Source of the DNA: Pycnococcus provasolii
Lineage: Eukaryota; Chlorophyta; Pseudoscourfieldiophyceae; Pseudoscourfieldiales; Pycnococcaceae
Reading direction: 5' to 3'
Length of the DNA stretch: 64,000 nucleotides
Assembly: GCA_938743325.2 (NCBI GenBank)
Contig: OW568861.1
Coordinates: 124,001 to 188,000 of the forward strand
The notes under the pieces: generated by a model
What the model saw: the letters and a program-made list of their open reading frames with translations, nothing else
Databases searched by the model: none
Told to the model about the DNA's origin: nothing
Made by a program: the position numbers and the translations under genes
Shown here: piece after piece, positions 26,628-36,323 of the stretch
How positions within the stretch are numbered: position 1 is the first letter of the stretch
Layout of the letters: every line of letters starts with the position of its first letter

Positions 26628-29144
26628 ATGCGCGTGTTCGTGCCGCTGGCAATCGTCATGTATGCGCTGTGCGGCGTGGCATACGTGCGGATGCGATATG
26701 CGACAAACGAAGTCGCGCTGGACGAGGGTGACGACTCGATGCTTGAGGGAGAGTCGCTCGATTCCGTTCTCGACGCCTCGACGGACGACGCGGACGGCAG
26801 CGGCGACGACGGTGGCTACCAGCACGATCGCGAGGCAGAAGTGGAGATGACAGGGGGCTGGAGCTCCGGCCGCGAAGAACAGAGTCAGACAATAGTGGAT
26901 GAGGGTGCACAACCTGAAAAGAATGCAGATGGCACCTTTGACGGAGATAGAATTGTGAATGCCGAGTCTGACGACGGCGACGGCGACGGTGACAGCAACC
27001 GCAGCGGCGACGGCGACGGCGATAACGACTCGCTAGAGGATAATAACAACATGAGTCTTGATGATGAGCTGAACGAGGACGCGCCTATTTTCCTTGACGG
27101 CGAAGGCGAAGGTGGTCAGCAAGGAGAGGGCGACGCCGACGCCGACACTGACGCCGACGGTGGAGCTGCGGACATCGAAGACGACAGCGGTAAGACGATC
27201 TCCTCTGAAGCGCCCAACACAAAGGATGCGACGCACGATCAAGGCAGAGTGTCGTCTACGCGCAGTACGACAAAAGCCTCCAGTACGAAACACACAACGT
27301 TATACGCTGTTCACACGGAGGCGGATGCGCGCAAGGAGAAGCGCTTGGAGGAACGCAAGATCCGGAATGCGTGGACGGCTGAGAAACGCCGCGAGGAGCT
27401 GAAGCGCAATGGGCAGAGCGTAAGGTCGTACTACCGGCAGCAGGAAACATCGACTCTGCTACAAAGCTTGCTAACTGTTTCCGCGCGTAAGGTTGTGGGC
27501 GACACATTCGTCGGCCTTGACCCGGTACCGAGCGTTGCAGAGACTGAACCCTTCGTGAAGACCGGACGGCGCGTCGTTGACATTGGCGAGCTTGTTCGGA
27601 CGCAGAATAAGGGCTACCCCGCATTCGACTACGAAGGATGCGGGCGTGTGCACGTACGTCTGACGGGAAGCGACAATGCCACCGCGGCGGAGATGGCGCA
27701 GCAATTCGTGTGGCCGCCACGCGCGAGCGCTGTGAAAGACCAGTCGCCGCTGCCGTGGCCCGACGGCGCGAAAAATGTGAAGGTTCTCGTGATTGACGGA
27801 TCAACGATGGATGGCGTGAAAGTGCTTCATTTGGAAGATTTGTGCGATCGCCTCGATACACTGAAAAATACCGACGTGGTGGCAGGCGAGGTGGAAGGTG
27901 ACGCGACGCCTTGTATCGTCTCCGTCGCGCACTACACGCTGAACTACGGCTTTTACGACGCGGGGGCGTTTCGTGGAAATGTGAGCAGCCTGCTGTACGA
28001 GCGTGGATGTCAGCGGTGCAATATGGCACCGAGTGTCTTCCTTGCCAAAGCGGAACGCCTGCAGACACTCGTGGGGAGATGGCCAACCACGCTGCGCCCG
28101 TACGCTCGCCTCGCATTTTTTCTTAAGGCGCGCGGCAAGCTGCGCGTTTTGCGATGCCGTGGTGTTGCAGCATTTACGCGGCCACGAACGAGTATGCTCG
28201 ACCGCATGCGGCAGGATGGCTACGCACGTGCTCATGCGGTGGGTGATCTCTACGGCTTCCGCCGAATCCTTTCCGCAGGCGGTTACGTGCGATGGCTTGG
28301 GTGCGCTCGCACTTCCAAGCACTGTCTGCAGCGCGACCCGATGGCGCGCCCGTCGAACCCAAAGGACCTCGTATGCTGCGCTCATTTGATCAAACATATG
28401 ATTGACCAGATCTCGGAGGCTTTTGATGCGGCTGGCGCGAGTGTGCCGTCGTCTTCTGCCGTGCCCGCGGGTGGCCGATCGAGGGGTGCACCACCACCGG
28501 TTGAGGTGGGACCACGTTGGAGTCTATGGCGTTCGAGCCTTCTTGGAATGGTCCGCGACGGCGCGCTGCTACCGTGGAAAGCAAAAGGTGCAGTTGCTGT
28601 GTCACGCCCCATGGAGCGTCTTCTTGGTTCGATGGTTGCGCCACTCACCGCGGCGAAAAGCACATATATCTTGACGAAGGTTGATGGCACGTGGCGCATG
28701 ATTTATCAAGCTCCTCTTCCTCTTTACTTCAAGCGTGATCAGTGGAGAGGATTCAGCCTCTCCGCTGGTATTGAGACAGGAGGTGGCGGTGGAGGCACGG
28801 CAGCCGCGAAGTGGAACAGTCCATTCGTGCTTCGCAATGCCGCAATTAAGTGCACGAGCTCGTCGCGATGCCGAACTGCTTTGACGCCCACCTTCTTAGA
28901 CGTCTTGGCGGAGGAACGCACGTCACCACCCTCGCGCTTGGCGAAAGTTCTGCCAAGGAACGATAGCTCCGTTGCAACGGCGTTCCGAGAGGCGGGCCTG
29001 CACGGCGTCGTCGTAGATGCAGAATCGCCCAAGGGTTGGTACGTGCGGCAGGACCGTCTAAGGTTGTTGTCTCAATTTTATGGCAAATCGTGGAGAACAC
29101 CCGCGTGCGATTGGCGTTCGGGCGCAGGCGACTGTGGCGCTTGA
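26628..29144 (+). CDS. Type II membrane protein, LicD/fukutin-like, degenerate active site
   Basis: This 838-aa protein has a short N-terminal anchor (MRVFVPLAIVMYALCGVAYV) and then about 200 acidic low-complexity residues, as in Golgi type II enzymes. The C-terminal half has conserved-looking cysteines. At about residues 635-655 SSLLGMVRDGALLPWKAKGAVAVS matches the LicD/fukutin pattern in which a TLLG-VR-G-IPW motif precedes an acidic DDDxD cluster. Here that cluster is replaced by KAKGA. If related, the protein may be an inactive or altered transferase. The relationship rests on one motif and is uncertain; Golgi location is inferred. The ATG at 26628 was chosen over one 15 codons upstream because it places the anchor at the N-terminus. 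Confidence 0.5.
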   Translation: MRVFVPLAIVMYALCGVAYVRMRYATNEVALDEGDDSMLEGESLDSVLDASTDDADGSGDDGGYQHDREAEVEMTGGWSSGREEQSQTIVDEGAQPEKNADGTFDGDRIVNAESDDGDGDGDSNRSGDGDGDNDSLEDNNNMSLDDELNEDAPIFLDGEGEGGQQGEGDADADTDADGGAADIEDDSGKTISSEAPNTKDATHDQGRVSSTRSTTKASSTKHTTLYAVHTEADARKEKRLEERKIRNAWTAEKRREELKRNGQSVRSYYRQQETSTLLQSLLTVSARKVVGDTFVGLDPVPSVAETEPFVKTGRRVVDIGELVRTQNKGYPAFDYEGCGRVHVRLTGSDNATAAEMAQQFVWPPRASAVKDQSPLPWPDGAKNVKVLVIDGSTMDGVKVLHLEDLCDRLDTLKNTDVVAGEVEGDATPCIVSVAHYTLNYGFYDAGAFRGNVSSLLYERGCQRCNMAPSVFLAKAERLQTLVGRWPTTLRPYARLAFFLKARGKLRVLRCRGVAAFTRPRTSMLDRMRQDGYARAHAVGDLYGFRRILSAGGYVRWLGCARTSKHCLQRDPMARPSNPKDLVCCAHLIKHMIDQISEAFDAAGASVPSSSAVPAGGRSRGAPPPVEVGPRWSLWRSSLLGMVRDGALLPWKAKGAVAVSRPMERLLGSMVAPLTAAKSTYILTKVDGTWRMIYQAPLPLYFKRDQWRGFSLSAGIETGGGGGGTAAAKWNSPFVLRNAAIKCTSSSRCRTALTPTFLDVLAEERTSPPSRLAKVLPRNDSSVATAFREAGLHGVVVDAESPKGWYVRQDRLRLLSQFYGKSWRTPACDWRSGAGDCGA

Positions 29145-29337
29145 AGCGCAGCGGCGTTGTACAGCTTTCTATATAATGTATCGTTCTTCTTCAATACAAA
29201 ATAGTTGATTGTTAAAGCAATAAAATATTTACTTGACATATGCACACACACACACCCGCACGCACACAAAGAGAAAGAGAAGACATCACACATTGTTGTC
29301 GCAACCAAAAAGAAGCAAAATTATACTCCGTTGCACG
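29145..29337. other. Convergent 3' ends with CA microsatellite
   Basis: This short AT-rich space between convergent genes carries a (CA)n tract at about 29242-29256. No gene is seen. Confidence 0.6.
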
Positions 29338-32300
29338 TCACCGACGCTGACGAGCTTGCGCGTGTCCACTGTGACCACGGCCGCCGCCAACGCTCCGCCC
29401 ACCGCCAGCGTAGCTTGGCGTCGCACCCCACACGGGAGGTGCCTGATATGGCTGAGCTGAGCTTGCAATAATCGTGTCGACATCATTCGCGTAAATCTCA
29501 AATGGATTTTTTGGAACGACTGGCTCCACCATGCTCCCCATCCATGCACCTGTCGACGGATGCGAGATCGCACCGGTGATGTCGTCCACCTTCAGCCGCG
29601 TTGTGACTGCCGTATCCACTGCCGCTGAAGGTGGATCAAGGCCAATCACTGTTGCCGCGGCAGCCATTGCGACATTTGCAGCATTCTCAGCTTCGTGAGC
29701 CGCAGTGGATGCCGCTATCGCATCCGCGGTCTCAACAGCAAGTTGGTCGCGTAGCTGATTTAGCTCATCTACAGGCGAGTCAAGCGCTGTGTCGAGCACC
29801 ATCTCCGGCGGCTCCGGTGGTTCATCCATTGATTCCACAGGCGGCAATGGAGGTGATGGGGGAGGGAGTGGCAAAGCACCTGTATCGTCGTCTTCCGTCA
29901 CGTCGTCATCGGAGAGCTCTGCAATCGCCGCGGCAGCTGCCTTGCGGAGGCGAAGCTGGCGTGCCTCGTCGTCCTCGTCGTCCTCGTCGACCTCCTCCTC
30001 CTCGTTGTCGACATTGTTGTTGTCCTCAGCCTGCTGCTGCTGCTCTTCCTCGTCCTGTGGCTCTTCCATTGCCACATCTGGCTCCTCGCCATCCTCCTCC
30101 TCCTCTTCCTCCTCAAGTGCAGGGGCAATGCTAGCGGCTGCGGTTAGGGTTGCTGCATTCGCGGTGGGTGTATCGACGATGCTAGGTAAAGCAGCAGCCT
30201 CAGCCGCTGCTGCAAATGCAAATGCAGCGGCTGCAGCGGCAGCTGCAGCATCGCACATCTCCACGTCGCCACCAGCACTCGCACCCTCGCGATCGTCGTT
30301 GTCCTGCACCTCCATTGCCTTTGGCAGACTGCCCTTTTCATTTGCCATGGTGGTAGCTGCGGCGTTGGCACCTGCCGCCGTTGCAACGACTTCGATCTCT
30401 GCTTCCTCCTCGTCCTTCTGTGCCGTTCGAGCACGCTTGCGCGACGGTGCTGTAGATTTGCTGCCACCAGACTTGCTGCCACCAGACTTGCTGCCACCGG
30501 ACTTGCTGCCGCCAAGACGAGGACTTGGGGAGCTTTCCGCAGCCTTCGATTTGGGTGACTGCAGGTGTTTCTCCAGCATTTCAGCCGTTTCATACATGCT
30601 GCACCGGAACAGGTGGTTCAGAAGCAGCCTATCCTCGCGACGCCAATGATCCTCCGGAAGTTTACGCGCACGTTGCATAACTTCCGCAGCCCTCAGGCAG
30701 CTCTCTGGACCAAGGAAGTCGATCACAGCCCGCGTGTTTGCACGCACATTCAGGATTTGGTACACGCATCCAGCTGGTATGATCACCGCCTCTCCGACAT
30801 TCTGGTAGATAATGAGTGGCGTGATGCCCAGTTCCTGGCTGATACGCTCAAGCTCACGGGGTTGCAGGTATACGGCGCTGTCGAAGAGCGGGTCGTTCAA
30901 CTTCCCTGTCGTAAGCCAAGCTTCCTGTGTGCTCTTGACGAGGCTGCTCCTGTTGCGAAGAATCCAGTCGTTGAGCGGGGCCGCTTCGTGCGGCGTAAAA
31001 ATGTGCCAAACGCAAGCCGGCTCGTGGCTTCTTTGCGACGTCTCGTGAGATGGCTTGGGCAGTTCGGACAACTTTGACTTGCTGGCACTCGACGACTTTG
31101 TGGCGTGCATCACAATGGCGCAGATGTCCGCTTCAACGACAGAGAGTTTCTCCACAGACGCTCCGAGGCCCATCGGAAGCTTCGGAGGCGTCGGGCCTCG
31201 GCCCATGGAGAAGTGAAGTTTAGGTCCCACATCGGGCCCGCCATCCTGGCCCCACAACTCCTTGCCCCTGCTCGTTGCAGTTCCTCCTGCCGCGAGTATG
31301 TTGCGTGAGCCTGGCAGCCATGTCTCCGAAAGTGCATCCGCGCCTCGACTAGTCGACTTGAGGGTGCACGATGGGCTTGTGTACGGTAGAAATGGCAGCA
31401 CACGCTGCACCAAGTCCTCGTACTGCTCTGGCAGCATCTCGGCAAGCGTGCTATCCACAGGCCAGTCCTTCAGATTGTAGCACGACGGTTTCGAGAAGTA
31501 GGTGTCCCCGGTGGTGTATCCTTTCCAGAAGTCATCCGTTGCGATGGTCACCACGGCGCCGTCGTCGCAGTCGTCCACGTCCACCTTGGACGACTTGTAC
31601 AGCCGCCTATGGTAAGCTTGGAAAAAGCCGGGGTCCCACTGAGCGGTGGAAGCTCCGAGGCAACCGCACACGAGCACTGGAGATCCATCGGCAAGGCAAT
31701 TGCGCAGCGCATGCAGATGCGTCACCGCGGTGGTCGGTCGATCAGTGGACGTGCGCTCGCGCGTGTGAAAGCCCGTGTGAATGCTATGAATGCCCGCGCC
31801 ACCACCACCGCTCGATCGCCTGCTGCTCTGCAGAGACGATCCGCGTGGTGGGACAAGCTTCACAACGAGGATGCCGTTCGGCTCACCCACGCCACGGCTG
31901 CGCACTGTGGGTACGCAGAGACTGCCCATTGTCTCCTTGTTGTTGTCGTCGGCGTCGGCGTCGTTGACACCGCCCGGTACGACGAGAAGTCCGGGCAGTA
32001 TGGTGCCCCCCGGCGGGTTGTGTAAACGTCGAAGTCTTGGCAGCGAAATTTCGCAGCTCGCGGGCCCTGGCGCGGTTGCCAGCGGCAGTGGTGCAGGCCA
32101 CGGCAGACCTAGTAGGCGGTAAAGCTGCCTGCGTTGCGTTCCCGCCGTGCGCTGCTGGATGCTTAGCAGCTGCCGGCGTGCAGTCTTCTTCGCGTCTCTC
32201 GCGCAGCACGGGCAAGGCGGCGACGACGCAGGCATGGGAAGCGCGCCGCTCGCCGCGCTTCCATTTTGGGTCTCTCCTGGCCACTGCTCACCGCGGAAAA

Positions 32301-32880
32301 TGCCGAGCAGCGCGGTTGGTATGCCCAGGCCTAGGGCGGCTGCACCACCCGCGTTCGCAAGTCTCCTCGCCGCAGCTCCGCTTCGCGCAATGTCTCGCGC
32401 GGTGGCCATGGCGCGTGGTGCCGCAGCGGTTGTCATGGGAAGCTCGTCGACGCCTTTCCCTTTATCGTTAGCGTCCTTGGCGTCGTCGATGCGCGCCTCC
32501 GCCGCGCAGAAGGGGCAGAAGTCGCTCTCGCACTTCGCGCATGTAAAGTACAGGTCGAATATGCCAGCTTCGCAGCCGTCGCACAACACGCGTTCACCGT
32601 CGGTGAGGTCGGCTGTGGTTGTTGGCATGTCTTTCCCGGTGTTTTCTTTGCTTCGGAACCACGCGCGTTCCTCGGCGTGCTCGACTTGCAAGAGTGGCGT
32701 CGCCGCCTGTGCGCAGAGCACGAACGTCTCGACGGCGCGCTGCACGGCAAGGGATCGTGCGCCTCGTGCCCCCGATGCGGCGTGCGGGTCCAGGATGGAC
32801 GACACGCGCCGGTGCCGTTCCAGGGGCGACGCGTCGAAGAGCGCATCATTGTCGTTGCCGTTCGCCGCCGGCGCCCCCAT
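29338..32880 (-). CDS. KDM3/JMJ25-like JmjC protein, probably catalytically dead
   Basis: This 1180-aa nuclear-type protein has a cysteine-rich finger near residue 100 (CDGCEAGIFDLYFTCAKC, then CPFC) like the one preceding KDM3 JmjC domains. A JmjC region follows (about 440-740) with the family segments NLKDWP, VWHIFTPHEAAPLNDWI, ELGITPLIIYQNVGEAVIIPAG and VIDFLGPESCLRAAEVM. KDM3 enzymes remove H3K9 methyl groups using Fe(II) and 2-oxoglutarate. Here the HxD iron-binding position reads SVV (579-581), and the third His position reads Tyr (about 707, AGCVYQIL). The tail carries GGSKS repeats, poly-Ala and long acidic runs. It is most likely a chromatin-binding pseudoenzyme. Confidence 0.8.
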   Translation of the reverse strand: MGAPAANGNDNDALFDASPLERHRRVSSILDPHAASGARGARSLAVQRAVETFVLCAQAATPLLQVEHAEERAWFRSKENTGKDMPTTTADLTDGERVLCDGCEAGIFDLYFTCAKCESDFCPFCAAEARIDDAKDANDKGKGVDELPMTTAAAPRAMATARDIARSGAAARRLANAGGAAALGLGIPTALLGIFRGEQWPGETQNGSAASGALPMPASSPPCPCCARDAKKTARRQLLSIQQRTAGTQRRQLYRLLGLPWPAPLPLATAPGPASCEISLPRLRRLHNPPGGTILPGLLVVPGGVNDADADDNNKETMGSLCVPTVRSRGVGEPNGILVVKLVPPRGSSLQSSRRSSGGGGAGIHSIHTGFHTRERTSTDRPTTAVTHLHALRNCLADGSPVLVCGCLGASTAQWDPGFFQAYHRRLYKSSKVDVDDCDDGAVVTIATDDFWKGYTTGDTYFSKPSCYNLKDWPVDSTLAEMLPEQYEDLVQRVLPFLPYTSPSCTLKSTSRGADALSETWLPGSRNILAAGGTATSRGKELWGQDGGPDVGPKLHFSMGRGPTPPKLPMGLGASVEKLSVVEADICAIVMHATKSSSASKSKLSELPKPSHETSQRSHEPACVWHIFTPHEAAPLNDWILRNRSSLVKSTQEAWLTTGKLNDPLFDSAVYLQPRELERISQELGITPLIIYQNVGEAVIIPAGCVYQILNVRANTRAVIDFLGPESCLRAAEVMQRARKLPEDHWRREDRLLLNHLFRCSMYETAEMLEKHLQSPKSKAAESSPSPRLGGSKSGGSKSGGSKSGGSKSTAPSRKRARTAQKDEEEAEIEVVATAAGANAAATTMANEKGSLPKAMEVQDNDDREGASAGGDVEMCDAAAAAAAAAFAFAAAAEAAALPSIVDTPTANAATLTAAASIAPALEEEEEEEDGEEPDVAMEEPQDEEEQQQQAEDNNNVDNEEEEVDEDDEDDEARQLRLRKAAAAAIAELSDDDVTEDDDTGALPLPPPSPPLPPVESMDEPPEPPEMVLDTALDSPVDELNQLRDQLAVETADAIAASTAAHEAENAANVAMAAAATVIGLDPPSAAVDTAVTTRLKVDDITGAISHPSTGAWMGSMVEPVVPKNPFEIYANDVDTIIASSAQPYQAPPVWGATPSYAGGGRSVGGGRGHSGHAQARQRR

Positions 32881-33075
32881 GACACCGGATATAGCACGGA
32901 TGGGTCGGAATGTTCGACGAGCCCCTTTTCGTCAGGACTTTTCGTCCCCCCGAAGATCCCCCCGGACTTCGGAAGCCCTCTCGGCAGGCCGGCAAAAAGT
33001 TGGGGGTTTGGGGTTCGGGGTCCATGCCAACCTTTCATGCCATGGTGGGCGTCGTAAGCTTAGTTTACAAGGGCT

Positions 33076-33579
33076 CTACCAGAACCTCCACCACACCTTG
33101 GTGGGCGCCGTGGTGGGTGCAGGAGGCGGCGGCGGCGGCGGCGGTGCCTCTGCGGTGTTCTCTGTCTCCCAAACTACTATAGGCTTTAGCACGCCTCCAA
33201 ACATGTCTCTGTGAATGCCCAAGGACCGAACCCACCGGCTCCAAAACGCGTACTCGGGAACAGGCGTGTCCATCGAGAACGCAGCGTCATTCGCAGGATT
33301 CTGCAAGGGACCGCGCGCCGCGTGGTAGCAGTCCGAGAAGGCCTTGAACTCGTCGTTGCACATACCGCCGCTCTGCATGGCCCGAAAATAGCTTATGTAG
33401 TCCATGTTGTTCAGACACTTGATGTACTTCAGCTGGCAATCGTCGCACGCGTCGATCGCCTTTTGTTTTCTCTCCCTGTTGACGAGGACGCGGTGGACGG
33501 ACCGCGCTTGCTCGCTGTCCGGGCCCATGCCGTGCGTGGGCAGGTTGCGGCCGCGCGGTGGCTGCTGCTCTTCGCTCAT
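33076..33579 (-). CDS. Twin CX9C protein, probably mitochondrial intermembrane space
   Basis: This 167-aa protein has two CX9C motifs, Cys45-Cys55 and Cys74-Cys84, the pattern of CHCH-fold proteins imported into the intermembrane space by Mia40/Erv1. An additional Cys lies at 48. The C-terminal third is Pro-rich, with nine consecutive prolines, and ends KVWWRFW. Many such proteins help assemble cytochrome oxidase or complex I. The exact orthologue is not recognised. The gene is divergent from TAF5, with about 250 bp between start codons. Confidence 0.65.
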   Translation of the reverse strand: MSEEQQPPRGRNLPTHGMGPDSEQARSVHRVLVNRERKQKAIDACDDCQLKYIKCLNNMDYISYFRAMQSGGMCNDEFKAFSDCYHAARGPLQNPANDAAFSMDTPVPEYAFWSRWVRSLGIHRDMFGGVLKPIVVWETENTAEAPPPPPPPPAPTTAPTKVWWRFW

Positions 33580-33826
33580 GATCTGACAATGCTCAGCGGA
33601 ATGTGTGGCAAATGCGGAGCCGAGTTGGCCCCGACCAAACCTGCGGGAAATGCAAACCCGACTTCGGATTATTCGGGGACTTCCACCCTGGTTCGGTTTC
33701 GCTCATTCTCCCTCCGCCGCCGCCGGTGCGTCGCGCGTCGCTTTTGGCGTGTTGCGTGTCGCGTGCTGCCACCCGCGTGAGTCCAGTCCGTGCGTGCGCG
33801 CGTCACGCCTGGTACTGCACCGTCTA

Positions 33827-36097
33827 ATGAGAGAGACGGACTTCCAGGCGCTCGTCGTGCGGTACTTCCAGGCGTGCGGGTTCACGCAGGCGGAGGACGC
33901 ACTGCGCTCGGAAATCCTCGCTCGCTCGCAAAATTTAGCGGCGGGTGCAGCAGCAGCCGGAGCATCAGCGGCGGTTGGAGCTCCTGCCCCGGCACTGGAC
34001 GACGCCGTGATGGCGCTCAGCGCGAATCTCGGGCGCTGGGACGCTGGCGGTGGCGCGGCGGCGATCGCAGACCACGTTTCGCTCGTGGATGCACGCCGGA
34101 GCTCGCCCGAGGCACTCGTGCAGGGCTACGGGAGACTGTACGACTTTGTAGATGCGACGCTCGACCGATATCGACCCGCACTCGCGGGAGTACTCTATCC
34201 TCTGTACGTGCACGTCTTTCTAGAGCTCGTGCTGCGCGAACATGCTACGGAGGCTTTGGAATTCCTACGAGAGTTTGAGACCCGGTTCTCGGACGCCAAC
34301 AGCACCGCGTCGCGACCTGGCGCGAGATCGAAGGAGCTGAAGGAGCTGCAAATGGTGAGTTTGCCCGAGCACCTGCGCGAGAACCCGACGAGCCTGCGAT
34401 ACCTCGAGGAGCGAACGCCCGTTCCCGTGGATGCGTACGCGCTCGACATCCTCCTGCACTTCTTGCAGTCGCCCGACGTGCCACGCGATATCCTGCTTCT
34501 CGTCAATCGGCGGCTCGACGTGCACGTCGTCGGCTCCGATGACGCGGACGGTGAGGCAGCGGCAAAGCGGCAGCGCGTTACCGACGACGGCCACGGCGAC
34601 GATGTCGCGGACGCGCCGCAGCTGTCGCTGGGTCTGAACGCGTCGAACCTCGAGGACCGGCTCGCCGAGGAGCTGGCGGGGAGGGAGGCTGAGGAGCAGG
34701 CTGGCGGTGACGCGGATGGCGGAGCCGCAAGACGCAAGGCGAAGGAGGCTGGGAAGCTTGCAGTACTCGGCGTCGATGGCGCACATCTCTCACGTGTTCG
34801 AGAGCCTCGCGTGCCTCTTCCCACGCACGACGCCGTGTGGGAGGCTAGGAGACTTGCTCACATGCGGAGGCGCATTTCTCTCGGCGGACCGGAGGACAAG
34901 ACGCCGGACTGTGTCTTCTTCACCGTCACGCACGCGGGTGCAGGAGGAGGCGCGATGACATCCGCCAGCGTGCACCCTGACGGCAGCGCCATGGCTGCAG
35001 CGTTTGGCGATGGGCTCGTGCGCGTTTGGCACATGAATCCGCGCGAGACTACGGGCAACTTGCACAGTCCCGCGGTAGACGCGTGGAAGGATGGTGTGCG
35101 AGATGCCGCTGCGGCCAATGGCGGCGGCGGGAGTTCCAGTACCGTTGGGGGAGCGCCGCGAGGCGTTGTGCTGGCTGGCGCGAATGGCGCGAGCTACTCG
35201 GTGGACTGGTGCTCGGAGCACGGCCTGCTTCTCTCCGCAGGCCGCGACGGCTGTGCGCGCGTGTGGGCCCCTGGCGTGGTTGGCGATGACGAGCACCCTG
35301 TGGGCGCATGTCTGCACGTATACTCTTGGGGACACCGTCAGGGTCAACCAATCTGGGATGCACGGTGGCACCCGAGCTCTTGCTCGTCTTTCTGCACCGC
35401 GGGGGCTGATCGCATCGCAGCGCTATGGAGCGCCGAACGTGCGAGCGGCCCGGTGCGCATCTTCGGTGGACGCGTGGGTCACGTGAGCGACGTGAATGCC
35501 GTCGCGTGGCACCCAAACGGGTCTTACGTTGCCACGGCGTCGGATGACAGATGCGTCAAGCTATGGGACATTCGATCCGGTGGCTGTGTGCGCACGCTCG
35601 GTGGAGCGGCAGACGCCGTCACATGCGTGGCGGTGACGCCAGGCGGCGGATGGATTGTGGCTGGTGATGCCGCGGGCGACTTAGCAGTGTTCGACCTAGC
35701 GGCGGGTAAGTTGCTGAAGCGCGTCACTGGCGTCTCCAGATCTGGTCCCATCTGGTCCGTCTGCACGTCGGCGGGAGAGCACGGCCCTCTTCTGACGACA
35801 GGCAGCGCGGACGGACACGTTCGCACCTTCCACGGCCCCAGGCTTGTGAGCGAGGGATCGAATGTCCGCCTGCATGCTCCCGCTCCGATCTCCACGCCCG
35901 CATTCCCAGGTAGCCAAATAGCGTTCCCAGCAAGTGGCTGGGTAGTTGGCGACTACCTCACGAAATGCACTCCCGTGCACCATGTTAGCTACACCTGGTC
36001 TAATTTACTAGTTGGCGCTGGCCCGTTGTCTTTGCCGACGACGGCGGCGCCGGCGTCGACAGCAACGCCGATGGTGTTGACGACGACGACAATATGA
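33827..36097 (+). CDS. TAF5: Transcription initiation factor TFIID subunit 5 (TAF5)
   Basis: This 756-aa protein has an N-terminal LisH-like helix pair (DFQALVVRYFQACGFTQAEDALRSE), then the TAF5 NTD2 domain (about 90-215; LVQGYGRLYDFVDATLDRYRPALAGVLYPLYVHVFLELV) and a C-terminal WD40 propeller (about 365-700). The clearest blades are HVSDVNAVAWHPNGSYVATASDDRCVKLWD and the blade after it. TAF5 scaffolds TFIID and, in many organisms, SAGA. The propeller carries Gly-rich insertions, for example a Gly/Ser run near residue 430. The ATG at 33827 directly precedes the LisH; the upstream frame has no family similarity. Confidence 0.92.
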   Translation: MRETDFQALVVRYFQACGFTQAEDALRSEILARSQNLAAGAAAAGASAAVGAPAPALDDAVMALSANLGRWDAGGGAAAIADHVSLVDARRSSPEALVQGYGRLYDFVDATLDRYRPALAGVLYPLYVHVFLELVLREHATEALEFLREFETRFSDANSTASRPGARSKELKELQMVSLPEHLRENPTSLRYLEERTPVPVDAYALDILLHFLQSPDVPRDILLLVNRRLDVHVVGSDDADGEAAAKRQRVTDDGHGDDVADAPQLSLGLNASNLEDRLAEELAGREAEEQAGGDADGGAARRKAKEAGKLAVLGVDGAHLSRVREPRVPLPTHDAVWEARRLAHMRRRISLGGPEDKTPDCVFFTVTHAGAGGGAMTSASVHPDGSAMAAAFGDGLVRVWHMNPRETTGNLHSPAVDAWKDGVRDAAAANGGGGSSSTVGGAPRGVVLAGANGASYSVDWCSEHGLLLSAGRDGCARVWAPGVVGDDEHPVGACLHVYSWGHRQGQPIWDARWHPSSCSSFCTAGADRIAALWSAERASGPVRIFGGRVGHVSDVNAVAWHPNGSYVATASDDRCVKLWDIRSGGCVRTLGGAADAVTCVAVTPGGGWIVAGDAAGDLAVFDLAAGKLLKRVTGVSRSGPIWSVCTSAGEHGPLLTTGSADGHVRTFHGPRLVSEGSNVRLHAPAPISTPAFPGSQIAFPASGWVVGDYLTKCTPVHHVSYTWSNLLVGAGPLSLPTTAAPASTATPMVLTTTTI

Positions 36098-36323
36098 AAG
36101 AATTTCTTTCTCCTTCTGTTACACACTCAATTTCATTACCATAGATAAAATTCATATTCGTATGATTTTTCATGCATGAGAAAAAATGCTCCCTGGTTAG
36201 GGCCCGATTCGGTAGGCACTAAAGTCTTTCCCTCCTCAAGATGCTGAAATAAACCCAGTTTGGTCTTATCGAAGACAGCAATGGTCACATTTCTCAGAAT
36301 CTGCCAGTACTCGGAACTTTGGC

